This document shows, piece after piece, positions 43,667 to 56,802 of a DNA stretch of 64,000 nucleotides. The DNA lies in NCBI GenBank assembly GCA_009823395.1, contig CM020507.1:13258001-13322000 (forward strand). The letters run 5' to 3'. The DNA comes from Thamnaconus septentrionalis (taxonomy: Eukaryota; Chordata; Actinopteri; Tetraodontiformes; Monacanthidae). A program made the translations under genes and the position numbers. Every line of letters starts with the position of its first letter. Within the stretch, counting starts at the first letter, position 1. Below the pieces are notes generated by a model that saw nothing but the letters and a program-made list of their open reading frames with translations, did no database searches and was not told the DNA's origin.

Positions 43667-43863
43667 TCATCACAGCCGCGAACAGTCAGTCGGGCTCAGA
43701 GAACTTGTGACCGAGGCAGGAATAGGAACAAACTGCAGCTCGGCGCCGTCACAGAGTCCGACGCACAGAGAGCCGCGACCACCTCCATCCACCCATCCTT
43801 CCATCCTTCCATCCTTCGGTCAGGCAGTCAGTCTCCTCGGTTCTCCTCCACTCATCGCTCACC

Positions 43864-46800
43864 ATGGACTGCACAGTCGCCACGTCCAAGACCTTCCTCT
43901 TCTTCCTCAGCATGGTCTTCTGGGTAAGTCAAGATTCAAGAAGGGGGTACCTGTGCACCTGCAGGGGGGAATTTATTTAAAACTACTCCAAATAATTTGA
44001 TCAGGACTGTTTCTGAGAGGGGAAAAGCAAACAAACAATAAACGCGTGTTCTCGTTCCAAACGTTAAATCAGTGTTTAGACAAAAACTGGCCCAAAACCC
44101 AGAAACTAGCATGGGGCCATTTGTTCTCCTTCTGATTCAATCAGAACGCCTCCTATTTCCAAAGACAGACCAAAAGACGATGTGATTTTGTTGTCTTTTT
44201 GTAAGTTCATCTGAACTCTGAGTGGTCTTCATTGAAGCCACACTCATCCACAGTGCCAAATGTCCTTCCCAGGTTGCTTGCGTTTTGTTTGAAACTCTAG
44301 AAACCCTTGGCTTAACCTCAGTTTATTTCTGTTCTATAAAGATTTCACAGCTTCCCCTATTCTGTGTCCATTAAAACACTCTTTTGTTTTTATTTCGCCT
44401 TCTTTATTGATTTCTGAGTTGACTTCAGCTGAGCAAATGTTGTTACTGTTTTGTATTATCGTAATGACAATTCATTCAGTTTGTTTTCCCCTTTCTATCA
44501 GATCATGAGTGAAAAATCTGATTTTCTCTTCCTTCAGCCTTCTCAAACAGAAACAGGAGCACAAGTGTAAACATTCCAAACCAAGCAAACTCTAACTTTG
44601 TTAAAAAGGACAAATATGTGAAGGCAAGAAAAAAAAAAACATAATTCAATTCGAGTAAGAATGTTATCATTTAAAAGCTGCTGACTTTGATTTTACCCTC
44701 CTATTCAAACAGAATTAGCCTGAGTGTTTGAAGCTTCCAGAGTCTTAAAAATATTGCACAATGAACTTGGTGGCTTTTATTTTCCTCTGAATTGGAAATT
44801 ATTTAATTATCTTGAAATGTGCCATTGCAAATCATAGGGGTTTTCTCTTGAATGTCATAGCTGCGTCACAATTATAGGGGCTTTAAAATCATTATAAATG
44901 TTGCTATTGTCATAACAACATTGGCATTTTTTTCCGCCTTTTTTTTTTGTTTATAGGGTCGATTAACTGAACACTTATCACCAAAAAGATTTCTTATCTT
45001 CATGTCAACTTAACAGTCAAAACATTTCACCTGAATTGTTTTCTCCGACCCTGTAAAAGCACATGACCAGGTGCTTTCTGACCCACTTTTCCAAATCTTG
45101 CAACACATCATGCCACGCTGGCGGAACTGCGGCCATCACGCTGGTCGCAGTTTTCCAGGACCAGTACCTTCCCAGAAACGTGGCCTCAAGACGTTGCTCA
45201 CATTCCTGCGAGGTGCCACGGTGCACGAGTGAGCGCTATATGTTGTGTAAGCCTCTTTGTGCTGCTTTTTAGGCACAAGATCAGAGTTTCTTGAAAGATT
45301 AGGAGGAGGAGGCTGGGGAGGGGGATCCCGTGACTGTGGAGTGATTAAGATGAGCTGGTCATGAGGTTCAAGTGGAGGATGAAGAATGGTTGTTGGGTCG
45401 GAAGAAAACACGCGCACACATGCACGCAAGCTAGCATTGGAACAAAGATGTATAGCAAATCTTTGTGTGTCTGGAGGGGGTAAAACTGAAAGAAGAGGAG
45501 TAGGGGTTTCGGATTATTGCAAGGTTGAATCACATGATTGTTTTGGCAGCTCCTGCACTGTAATCGTATTTGCTGCAGTTGGCCGCATTATTAGCGATTG
45601 TTTTTGACACGCGTTAACTGTCCTCTGTCAGAGTGAGTTTCTCAGGTCTGAAGGAAGTCCGGCAGCAGTCGCAGTAGCCATGCTCGACGGCCGTATCAGC
45701 GCAACAGGGACGTAAACACTTCTATCGCTGTTTGCTTCGCCCGTATCTTCGCTGATATCGTATCTTTCTGACCCCCCTTCTGTTTGTCGACCGATGATCA
45801 CTTCACAAAACCCCGGGTCTTGTGACCGGTGAGCTCATTGCTCAGGTGCAGCCAACGCAGCCAAAGAGTCCTGACGATGTTGTGAGCTGGCGCTTTCCGC
45901 AACCCCATCTGACTCCGCCGGTACAGACAGACAGACAGTCTGACACACACGTTGTCTGCATCACATGACATCCGCAGACCCAAATCTCTGACGTGATCAA
46001 AGGGGACTCGCAGCTTTGATCCATGTGACCCTAACCCTCCTGAGTGGCAGTGCTTTTCAATGGCACGTTAACCAGCCAATCAGTCCAATCAATTTCTGTG
46101 TGTTTGTCGGTAGCAGTGAGTGACGAGGCCGCTGTCTCAGCTGTCTCGGTGTGTTTACCCAGTGCAGCTGTTCACTTTGTGTGCTCAGTGTAATCTGTTG
46201 CCTAATGATTGTGGCTCTTGCGCAGTTTGTTTGTCCTCCGCATTGTGTTTGCTGTTTTAGAATTGTTACCGTTAGAAACTGGATTACTGGATATAGATGG
46301 ATAGATAGATAGATAGATAGAGATTTATTGTCATTGCACAGAAATACAAAGAAATTCTATTCCCTTACACACTGGATTCATAAAAAAGGTAACAGAATGA
46401 AAAGTCAATAAAACACATTGGAAAAAAAGTACATTCTGACCATCTTATTCATTCAGTACATAATGTCATCGTACACTGTACCCTCAACATTAGTGCAATT
46501 GTGTGCATTAAGGAAACAGTATATAAGTGCAAAGCAGTATGATGTATAATGCTAACAGTTTTTAGAGGTTAGTTTTCAGGTCAGAGTTGAGTTGTATGCT
46601 GGTGGCTTTGGGATAGAAACTGTGAATCTTGTGTAGAGTTTATGTTGTGTGTCTTCTGCAAGCATATGCTGTAAATGTAAATGCTGAATTTAGTTATAAC
46701 AGGACAGGACCTTTTTTTTTCCACGGTCAAAGGCGCAGAAAAGAGGAAACTTGTGCCCTATTTTTATGACCGTAGATGCAAACGGTCAAATTACCACGCC

Positions 46801-49594
46801 GGCCTTGTGCGACTGTCGCTAACGTCTCGCTGCCCCCTAGGCTGCAGGAGGCGCGCTGGCCTACGTGGGAGCCTACATGATCAACAGCTACGATAACTTC
46901 GAGAGCTTCATCCAGGACAAGTACACGCTGATCCCTGCCGCCATCATCCTCGGCATCAGCGCAGTCTTGTTTTTCTTCGGCATGCTGGGATGCTGCTCCA
47001 CAATCCGCGAGTCCAAAGCAGGCCTCACTGTGGTGAGACTTTGTGTTGTTGTTTTTTTTGTTTGTTTTTTGCCTATTTGTTCACCTTAAAACATTCGCCT
47101 CACAGACCAAATGGCCCATTGTCACATTTGCCCCTCTTTGCGTCTCCAGTTCTTCATGGTCATCGTGGTGATCTTTGCTGCCGAGGTGTCCGCCTTGGTG
47201 TTTGGCTTTGTCTACCACAACAAGGTGGGTTCCCCGTAGCTCGTCGCTCGCTGCTCATATGTGGACTGTGCAGGCCGGGTAGCAAACTGCAACATCTTTC
47301 CCTCCGTGTCTGTCCAGTTAAGCTCAGACCTGGAACACTCCATGACGGACGTCTTCGCAAAGTACGGCGAGGGGGGCGGCGACAACAAAGCCGTGGAGTT
47401 TCTGCAGACCCAGGTCGGTGCCGATCATTTACAGAAATTCCTCTTCTCGCTTTTAGATTTCGTTCTCCTTCACAACTTCTTCTTCTTCACCCTCCAGCTC
47501 CCCCTGTTCGCTTTCATTTCCCTCTTCTGCACTCGCTGTTCTTTTAATGGCAAATGCCAGCTGTGAAAAAGAAAAAATACCTTGGGTCTCCATGTTTAGC
47601 TGGACACACACACACACACACATACACCTCCGGACTACATCTGCCACTTTATGTTGTGCCTTGTTCTTTTTGTGTATGTTTATCGTTCTCATATCTTTTT
47701 GCACTGTTTCTTATCTTTATTTTGCACAACTGTTATTTTAGTCTCCTTGCCTTCAACTTACGAACTTTTTCAAATTTTATATCAGACTTAAGAGTGATAC
47801 TTTTTGTGTACTTTTACACAGTATGTATCGTCGCACACCTTGAACCTTGAATAGACAAAATAATAAGAGCATTTTTCTTTCATTTATTTAGGTCTGCTTT
47901 AATTGTTATGTCAAATTGTTTTTTGTGTTTTTTAAATTGTCATGTTTGTAAAAACATGTTGAAAAACAATGACCAAAATAGGACATGTTTCACCCAGAGA
48001 ATCATAACTCCCCCTGCACTGTTCCACGCTGATCACTCTGCCACACATGCTGACGCTCTTTCCTGTTCTATCTTTACTTTTTTGAGGTCGTAGAGGTCGT
48101 AACTCTAACCGTGTTTCATACTCAGCTGTCTGTGCTTTGTTATGTTTTGTTTTGTTTTGTTTTTCACTAACGCCTGCCCCTCTACCTCTGTGACACAGCT
48201 GCAGTGCTGTGGCGTCCAGAACTACACCAGCTGGGCCAGCACCCCCTGGGGTGCCAGTCACAACAACTCAGTGCCCGTGTCCTGCTGTAAAAACACGTCC
48301 ACACCTGAGTGCCTCGGCAGTTTAGCTCTGCCAGATCTGCTCAACCTTGGGGTAAGACGGCGCGAGCTGGAGTTGGGGTTAGGGTTAGGGTTAGAGTTAG
48401 AGTTAGAGTTAGGGTTGGGTTTTATTGTTAGGTGTTGGGGATAGTGTTAGGGTTGGGGTGAGGGTTAGAGTTAAGGTTGGGGTTAGGGTTAGGGTTAGAG
48501 TTGGAATTAGAATTAAGGTTATGGTTGGAGTTGGGGGTTTGACTTAGGTTCGGGGTTAGGGTTGGGGTTCTTACTAGGATTAGGGTTGGAGTTGGGGTTA
48601 GAGTTGCGGTTGGGGTTAGGGTTAGAGTTAGGGTTGGGTTTTAGAGTTAGGGCTGGGGTTTGGGTTGGAGTTGGGTGCTAGATGTTAGGGTCGGGATTAG
48701 GGTTTGTGTTCCGGTTAGGGCTGCGGTTGGGGTTAGGGTTGGATGTTGGTTTTGAGTTACATGTAAGTACAAATATACCTTTTTAGAGTATTTAAGTAGA
48801 TTTTACTTTACTGTACAAGTATTTTTATTTCTGCCGACTTTTCACTTTCACTTCCTGCATTTGGACACAACCTTGTTGGACCAACCCTGAAACACACTGT
48901 CTGTGTTTTAGGTGAAATGTCAGACCGCTGACTTGGATTTGCTTTACGTTGTGTGTTTCAGGGTTGTGAGCCCAAACTGGAGGCCCTCATGCAGGGCGTA
49001 CTGGGCTACGCCATGCTGGTCCTTCTGGGGTTCGCCGTCATCAAGGTAAACACTCCGGTGTCCAGTTTTAGAGAGAATGCTGCGTCCTAATCGAAATGCG
49101 TTCGGCAATATCAGATCAACATGTCCTCTGTGGAGTGACTGACAGCGTTGTAAAAAGTTAGCCCATTGGAATTATGACGTTCACCTTGACCTACAAAACT
49201 GTCCTCAATACCACGTTGTGCTACTCAGCGGGAAGTTTCTGTGTCACATCTTAGATTTTATTGATGTTCCAGACAACGCAGATTAGTTTCAATGAAGCCT
49301 TTTCCAAAACAAATGGTGCAATTATTCATTATATACATACAACAATGCCGTGGATTTGAAAGTCATTGTGCGACCTGCTTATGGGTCTTCAGGAAAACAT
49401 ATTTGCTGTGTTAAAAAAATGAAGTCCTCAGACACTTGTATGTTCGACACTAAATGCCGCTGCCTTCAGTTGGATTTGCGCCCGCGGCTGACTGACTCTT
49501 TCTCCTGTTGCAGCTGTTTGGAATGCTGAGCGTTTGCGTGATCACCTGTAAAACCGGATCGCGGAGGAGCAGCTACCAGCCCCTGTACGCCTGA
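43864..49594 (+). CDS. tspan36: Tetraspanin, tspan36-like (complete)
   Basis: Tetraspanins are four-pass membrane organisers; the tspan36 group of fish is related to TSPAN3. Seven coding exons, 43864-43923, 46841-47032, 47150-47224, 47318-47413, 48199-48351, 48962-49045 and 49514-49594, join in phase to 246 residues. Every junction falls between codons. Hydrophobic segments lie at about residues 11-32, 55-75, 86-107 and 205-230. The large extracellular loop (about 108-204) has the CCG motif (residues 144-146), a second CC pair and a PxSC-like VPVSCC, plus two or three N-glycosylation sequons. The tail ends in YQPLYA, a tyrosine motif that may direct endosomal sorting. The ending and the ESKAGL intracellular loop fit tspan36 best; tspan3 is the main alternative. 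Intron 1 is about 2.9 kb; intron 5 holds telomere-like repeats. Confidence 0.92.
46294..46640. mobile_element. (GATA)n plus dispersed retroelement-like repeat in tspan36 intron 1
   Basis: A GATA tract (46,294-46,320) is followed by AGATTTATTGTCATTGCACAG...AAATACAAAGAAATTCTATT and later GGCTTTGGGATAGAAACTGTG. I recognise the AGATTTATTGTCATTGCAC head with a GATA end as a common fish interspersed repeat, read from its tail. The family and exact right boundary are uncertain. Confidence 0.5.
48370..48750 (+). repeat. Degenerate telomere-like (TTAGGG)n tract in tspan36 intron 5
   Basis: About 380 bp built of TTAGGG, TTGGGG, TTAGAG and related hexamers, all in the G-rich orientation on the plus strand. 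It starts about 20 bp after the exon 5 donor. Variation among units shows it is old. Confidence 0.85.
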
Positions 49595-49788
49595 GCTCCC
49601 ACCTCCTTATTTAGCTCGACTCGCCCGCCGCTGTAGAGGGGCGCCGGGGGGCCCCATCGCTGTCCAAATCCTTCCTGTAATGTATTACTTGAACCACATC
49701 GTACAAACCACGTGAGAGACCTTGTCTCATCCTAACAGGGGGATTAGTTCAGAAGTGTTATCCTTAGCTGCTGAGTTACATTGCTGAT

Positions 49789-49831
49789 GGTTTTGTTTTG
49801 TTTTGTTTTGTTTTGTTTGGTTTTGTTTTTT
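49789..49831. repeat. (TTTTG)n pentanucleotide repeat in tspan36 3' UTR
   Basis: About eight TTTTG units, in the probable 3' UTR of tspan36. Confidence 0.9.
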
Positions 49832-50201
49832 AGGGTAGGATTTTTTTTTGGTTTTCCTCTTTGGGGACAGTTCTATCGTACACCTTTAGCCAAAGTTTTC
49901 TTCACTGTCTTAACTTGATTGTGGCCTTTGTTTGAGACGGTAAATGCGTGTCGTACCTTATAAAAGAGGTCATAGTAATATATACATATATACAGCCAAC
50001 TGGTGTAGTCTTTTACGGTCAGTTGAAGAAAGAAGACTTATATGGATATATAAAAGATTTATAAAAAAAAAATGTCTGTTTAAAGAGCATTATTCCTTGG
50101 AATGTACCATAATGAAGCGATTACTTCAGGCTGTATTTGAAGCTTGTTGTTATTGCTCAGGTGGGGAAAAAAAAAAAAAACCTTGTTTATTATGTTTCTA
50201 A

Positions 50202-50207
50202 ATTAAA
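50202..50207 (+). terminator. tspan36 polyadenylation signal (candidate)
   Basis: ATTAAA variant about 610 bp after the tspan36 stop codon. I saw no canonical AATAAA between the two. Confidence 0.4.
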
Positions 50208-52368
50208 TTTCTTTTTCTTTTTCTCATCAAGTTGAAATTGAGTGCAACTTATTTTGGTATTCTCATTCTTCATTTATTCTGTTTGTACACACGCACGCAC
50301 GCACATACACACCCACACACGCATCCATATCACAGTTAAACATGACTCATGTTGCTTATCTTTCTGTTTGAGGCACCGACTCGGCAGAAAAGGAGGCCCA
50401 TTGAACAAATACAGAACACAAGCGCTCGTCTTTATCCCTTCCTCCCCACCCTGACCCCAGTCTTTTATATAGAAATAAGGGGGCGTCATAATAATCTGTC
50501 ATAAAACGTATCATAAAGTGAAGATATGAGTGGGAGGTGTCGTGCTGGCATCAGCGTGTGCTGACTGCAGTGACAGAAAACTTCCTGCGAGTGGTGCAAG
50601 AGATCACGTCCAGGTTAGTGAGGCAGGCTTTGGCGGGCCTAAAAGAACCCTGTTTAAATTCTCCTAGTTATGCCTAGTTGACAGGCTTTAAAATGTAATT
50701 TTCCTTAGAAGTCCTGTAATAATGTTTGGAGGAATTTTTTTTTAATCTTGTTTAAAAGAATTAATTGTCACAGAGTGCCTAAAGTGACCGGAATCCTCAG
50801 TGAAACTTTATTTCATATGACAAAACCAGCTTGTCTCCTGTGTCCTGTATCAGGTTCACTTCGACGTCGACGTCTCACAGTTGGCCCCCCGACTCAGCCG
50901 CTCGTATCTTTCGACTTCATGTTTTATTCAAGAGCCATCCTCAGAGTCCCAGGCTGAGCTGACATTAAGACGGGCTGCTCCTCTTCACAGCAAGATAACC
51001 TTCCTTTGCATCTCTGTCACTCTCCCGTCCTGCCGCCTTCATCTCAGGTGTATTTTATCTCCTACCTGTCCGATCGCCTGTCCTGTGCCCCTTGTTTTTT
51101 TTTTTTCCTGAACATAGCCGCTGTGGGCCACCGTACGTCAAGTGTTCGACCCAGATATCAGGTGGTGCGGCAGTGCAGATAGTCCTCCTTTATCTCTTTA
51201 ATGCTGCGCGCTGTGTAAAAATGCAACGCCATCTGAACCGAGCAGCTGTCTTCAGACGCAGTTTATCAGTCATTAATGCAAGAACAGAAACACAGAAGGC
51301 AACTTTTTGTTTTTTTGTTTTTTTTTTTAGGAGAGCGGGCGCTGTTGTGAAATGTCAGTAGGTTTGCTTTGCGCAGGCTGGAAAGGTCAGTCGTTGTGTG
51401 TTGAGTGTAGGACAGCTCTTGCAGAGAGAACCTGCACAATGTGAAGTTTGAAAGACGAGGCAACTGCACTTTTATGCTGAAGCAGCACTCAAGCTTGATT
51501 TTAATTAGTGATTTATCCTGTTGTTTTTATTCCGATTAAGTAATGTAATGTTTGCATAGTATTTCTGTCCAGAGCACTAAAATAGATGGTTTAAAAAAAA
51601 AAAAAAAAAAAAAATACTCTGAGTGCAAATCAGGTCCACTCGCCATCCTGGCCTCTTCCACTTTGACAGTGATTTAATTAACTGAACTAATTAGATTTTC
51701 TTTCTCAGCCTACAAAACTTTTTCCTGTTGTAACTCAAATACTTCATTCATTTAAACTCAAGACCTAGTTTGTCCAGTTCTTCCCATATTGGAGCAGTTC
51801 AGAAAGCAGCATATTTACCCCTCTGTTTTCAGCCTCCCATTAATATTCTACAGGTTAGTGTTCTTGCTGACACTGATGCTTTGTTTGTTTTTGAGAAAAA
51901 AACAAACAAACCAAAAATCTCCAAGGGCAAAGAAGACCGTCCAATTAAAACTTAGCAGAGCCCTTTGTGACGTCACAGAGGAGCTGATTAACAGATCTCT
52001 GTGTTTGATGGGCTTTTGTCCTGTCTGCGGCTTTCACTGAGTTGTACTTTTTGTATAATACGCGACCATTGAGTCACTTTGAAATATTATATGAGACACA
52101 TATCTTTCATTGTATGAAATATGAAATAACATGCACCTTGTTGCAGACCTCACAGAAGAGAATGATGTGAAATAGTCAAGTCAACTGTGGGGAGAGCTCC
52201 TCCTGCGTGCCTGATTGGATATTGTAGCCTTTGCTGTTCCCCCATGAGTCATCACTGCACACCTACAGATGAGGCCTCGCGGCTCTGGAGAACAGCACAT
52301 GGACGGATGTCAACACATCTGATTTGTTTTTTTGATTTCAGACAAGGGAGGTAACACATACACCAGAA

Positions 52369-52370
<2 letters not shown>

Positions 52371-52410
<40 letters not shown>
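52371..52410. repeat. (CA)n microsatellite
   Basis: CA run of about 35 bp, then one GC interruption. Confidence 0.9.
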
Positions 52411-54523
52411 GTGCTGCTGCTGGAGTGGCAGCTGCTCTGTCCTGAAGATAAATTCATCACAGAGTTTCTAATCCATCATGATGTGCAGAAAACTAACAAA
52501 CAAGATTGTCTTTGCTTTTTTTTTTGTTGCTATTCAAATCTGTAAGAGAAAACTCTTTGTTAAAATGTTGACACACTCAGGTGGAAAAATACTAAGTTGT
52601 CCCCCTCTATAGCCTTCACACAGCAGGCCTGTACAAAATGTCACCTGTCACAATGATGTGCGTGTGCGTGCGTGTGTGTGTGTCTGGATGACCTGAGGTA
52701 GCCTTGTCTGTTTCACCAGCCACAGAGAAAAACATTTAACAATAACCTCAAAGTGATCAGAGCAAGTGTGTGTGTGTGTGCGCGTGCACATGTGCGTGCG
52801 TTTCTGTAAATAGCCACCCGCTGCAGACGCGCTGTGATGTCTCTCTGTCAGATTCTATCAGCGGTAATTAGAGGGAACAGAAATACAAAAAGGGAAAGAG
52901 GAGCAGACGCGCAGAACAAAGGCTGAAATGAGGAGAAGCAGGATCATTGTGTTCTCGGTGTCGCTGCATGAGCCTCATCTCCCACACATCACGCTTTAAA
53001 ATGAGTTTCTCGACAGGCCAGGCTCTTCCTGACTCCCCTTTGTCATCCGATCCATTTCAGTCCTCTGTGACATCTTACACATTCATGATGGAGCATCTCC
53101 TGTCCTTTTCTGGGACGGGTTTGTTGCACTTTAAGTAACCAAACATGTTTTTTATTGAAGGTGATGAAATTTGAAAGAGTGAGAGAGAAAGTGTGTGTGA
53201 GGGTGTTGTGGGAGGGGGTGCATATGTTTGTGGGTGGGGGCTGGGAGGGGTCACTTTTAAACATGTAAAGCACTTTGTGTATTTCTGTTGTTAAAGTCAT
53301 TCCAACCGCAGCCAGATCCATATTTTTCATTCTGTAGCCCGGTGGAGCAATATTGCAAAAAAAATAAAATAAAAACATAACCAATATATGTAGCCTTCTT
53401 GCAACCTCCCACCGAACTCCAGCTTCCTGCTATAACTGATGCTTTGTTGCACATCAAACAATGTTTGTGTGGCGATTGTATCTCAGTATCCCCACTGTGA
53501 CAAAGATGTGCTGATGTATCAAGGGTTGAGCAACAAGGGTCGGCTCAACAACATTATTGCATTGTCCGCCCGCGACTTTGTTATGGAGTGAAAACATGTG
53601 TAAGGAGGAAACAGATCCACACTAAAAAGTATTTGACAATTTCCTCTCTGCTACATTCCTTTAGCAACATCACCGTTGTCTTGGCCCACTGCAGGAGAAC
53701 GAGCCAACCCGGGAGCTGAATTTTAAGCAACGGCTTTTGGCTTTGTGTCCTCAGACAAAGACAGTGTGGCCACTGTTCCTGTGCCACGATGATCCCTCTG
53801 TAATCCCGGCGGAAGCATCAGCCAACCCTTAAACTAATAATGTGCACTTCCTGCAATTAATCATCAGATTTCTCTGTGAAATTAAACAAAGACTGAAGTC
53901 ACTATAAAGCCAGGTGAGAGTCTGACAGAAAAATCAAGACAGAGCAGGTTGTGGCGGATTCCCTTTTACACCTTTGTGTTATTTGTAGAAGGACCTCTTC
54001 CCTTGACACTTCATTACTTTAGATGACACAAAGGTCTCTGCAATACCGCCTATTGCCCTTCCTCCCTCTGCCTCACCTGTGGCACCTCTGTGCGATGGTT
54101 ATTATCTGCACTGTGACCCGCTGGCACTCCTGTGTCTTCCACCACCACATCGTTAGACGCCAACGCACACAGAGTCACAGTGAATCTGAGAAGAGTTTAG
54201 CAACAAAAATTGATCAGAAAAAGAATACATCTTTAGAGTGGCTTGTCAGAGTACAAAAAACCCCTCATTTGCTCATTTGGTTACTCATTGCCTCCCTGTT
54301 TGGCACTCATCGTCATAGGTTGTACAGGGCGTCCTTTGGATTGTGACAATCAATGGGACTTTAAACCTCAACATTAACTTTAGTATTCAGTTTGAGCCAA
54401 GCCAGTCTGTATCAAGTCATTCAATGTAATGCTTTACACTCGTGTCAAAAAGGTTAATGATAGTGATGAAGGAGGAATTGTTAATTAAACAAAGGGGGAG
54501 GGGTCTAATTCAATTATGTTTCT

Positions 54524-54524
<1 letters not shown>

Positions 54525-54614
<90 letters not shown>
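54525..54614. repeat. (CT)n(CA)n compound microsatellite
   Basis: CT run to about 54,557, then CA to 54,614, then a GA-rich stretch (54,621-54,641) complementary to the CT part. Confidence 0.95.
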
Positions 54615-54617
<3 letters not shown>

Positions 54618-54659
54618 AAAAAGAGAGAGAAAGAGAGAGAGTCAGGACGGGTGAGGGTG

Positions 54660-54990
54660 GTGAACCCCCCAGCCCTCACCCCCACCACCCTCGGCCCACA
54701 ATCGGAGGCTGTGTAGCAGCAGCGCCGCACCGGGAAGCCTCGTCTCATCTCGGCGGATCCCCTCCCTTCCTTCTCCGGTGTCGACCCGTACCGGCTCTTT
54801 CTTCCTTCCTCCCTCCTCCCTCCCTCCCTCCCTCACCCTCCTGTCATCCGTATCCACTTCAGCGCAGACGGGAGGAGGGAAGGAGGGCTGAGAGAGATCC
54901 GCTCGTCTTTCACTTGTTTCTGGCTTCTCCGCTTCCCGAGGAGGACCTCCGCATCTCCCGCATCTCCTGCCTCCGGACGGCTGCGGCTGC
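54660..54990 (+). promoter_or_regulatory. Probable mapk4 promoter and non-coding exon 1
   Basis: A GC- and CpG-rich block with pyrimidine tracts ends at a strong donor, GTGAGTA at 54,991. This is the layout of a TATA-less vertebrate promoter with a 5' UTR exon. It is assigned to mapk4 because that is the next gene downstream on the same strand and its first coding exon seems to have an acceptor upstream of the ATG. It is not proven by sequence alone. Confidence 0.4.
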
Positions 54991-55975
54991 GTGAGTACAG
55001 ATGGGGTGTTTGTGGTACCCGTTTGTCTTTCTTCGCTTCTCTCATTGCGCGCAGCGGGAGAGAGATGGACCGCAGATTGTTTTTCTTATTTTTACTCCAG
55101 ATTCTTTAAACGGAACAAGTGACTGTTTGTTGTTTTTTTGGAGCCACTCCGCGGCTTGTTTCTTATTTCGCACACATTTCTCTCTTGTGTTTGATCGGAT
55201 CAGTCTCGTTGTTTTTGTTCTGTCAGAGGGGCGTAACTGCAGTCTCACACAAAGGCAGCTGCATGGTGTCAGTGCTGTGTGTGTGTGTGTGTGGTGTGTG
55301 TGTGAAGGGATGCTGCGTTTCCCACCTGAGCCCAAAAAAAAAACTGCTGCTGGCGGAAGTGAACGTGAACACACTTCATTGTGCACAGTGGCAGCTGCAC
55401 AACAGAACACGCCCTCCCTGTTGTGCCCAGCCCATCGCCTCACGCTGAATTTCTGCACAAATCAACGCTGCCTGCATGCTTTTCCCAGCTTCATTGTCAT
55501 CCACCGTCTTGCCCTAAATTTAAAAAACTACATCCAGGTTGGTACAAACCTTCAAGGAATTGTTGAACGCAGTTCTCCAAATGATGGTTGAGCAGCAGAG
55601 CCACTTCTTGGATTTTACGTCTCCTCTTAGTTGCGTAACCCGATGAAGACGGGGAGAAGAAATGTGGAGAAAGAAGCAGCCAGTGGTCATGCATTATGCA
55701 TGAGTTAGCCCACAGCCGCTGTCACTGCTCGGCCGTGCTCCTCTGTTCTCACCTTACGCTTGCAGCCAACACAGTCCCAGGCCTGATGCAGGCAGACAGT
55801 GAGGGGGCTTCCCAGATGACTGAAACAATGTTGAAGTTGTCACCCAGTTATTTAGCACCTTCAAAATTGGAAAATCCTTGCCGCCGCCCCACAGATCTGC
55901 TGAATGTTGTACTGACGGATCAGTCGCTCACCACTGATTAAGATTTCATCGTCAACTAAATTAACTTCAAACTGT

Positions 55976-56287
55976 TGAAAGATTTAGTTAAGTCCTTGCC
56001 CGAAAATGGGGAGTGAACGAGTGAAGTGCAGGATGAGGAAGTGAAAAATCCAAGGCAACTCTGTTGTATATAGAAAATTAAGAGCCTTTATTAGTGCATT
56101 GCTCCACAGATTGAAAATGACTGGACTTCAGAAATGACTTCATCAGCTTTGTGCCTTCATCATTCATAACCAGTGCTTTTTAATTTTCTATATACAACAG
56201 AGTTGCCTTGGATCTTTCAGTTCCTCATCCTGCACTTCACTTGCACACTCCCCATTTTTGGACAAGGACTTAACTGAATCTTTCAGC
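55976..56287. mobile_element. Foldback MITE with about 105-bp inverted arms
   Basis: The left arm, about 55,976-56,085 (GAAAGATTTAGTTAAGTCC ... CAACTCTGTTGTATATAG), is matched in reverse complement by the right arm, about 56,180-56,287. Only a handful of differences separate them. About 95 bp of unrelated sequence separates the arms. There is no coding frame. This is the structure of a non-autonomous foldback DNA transposon. I could not fix the target-site duplication by eye. Confidence 0.8.
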
Positions 56288-56758
56288 TTCTATGAATGCA
56301 CCCCAAACAAAAAGCACCTGTTTTTGACTAATCTTATTTGAAGGACCAAAGAACTGCTTCTTCTTTCTCCTTTCTTTAACTTCAAACTGGGTTCTGACAA
56401 AAAGCAAAAGAAACACCCCCATTTTCGTACGTGCGCTGAAGTTTTTATCGTTGCTATGGTTATCTCCTCCACCAAGTCACACATTTTGTCTCCCCTGCCC
56501 CGCCATGTCAACAGTGCTTCAATATCCATTTATTATATTCAATGCTTCAGTATCTATAGCAGATATTGCAGCATCGCTGAACTGATGATCCCCTCTGAGC
56601 ACATTAAGTCGCCGGTATAGATTCATTTACACTCTCACTCAGTATTATGCAACAACAGCTGCGGTGTGGCTCAGACCCCTGGCAGAGCCTGGAATATTCA
56701 TCTTTATCTTGCCTTTCTCTCCTCTCTGTTCCGCCTGCCCTATTTCTCCTCACCCTCC

Positions 56759-56759
<1 letters not shown>

Positions 56760-56801
<42 letters not shown>
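56760..56801. repeat. (CAG)n trinucleotide repeat
   Basis: About 14 uninterrupted AGC/CAG units, not in a coding exon I can support. Confidence 0.95.

Positions 56802-56802
<1 letters not shown>

Larger units (their letters stand above)
50210..54660. other. Intergenic gap tspan36 to mapk4
   Basis: No gene is seen. It holds poly-A at 51,594-51,614, (AC)n at 52,371-52,410 and a CT/CA compound tract at 54,525-54,614. Open frames here are short and have no recognisable domains. Confidence 0.5.

Noticed and set aside
48370..48750. A true chromosome end
   Set aside because: The repeats are degenerate, lie within an intron and have gene sequence on both sides, so this is interstitial.
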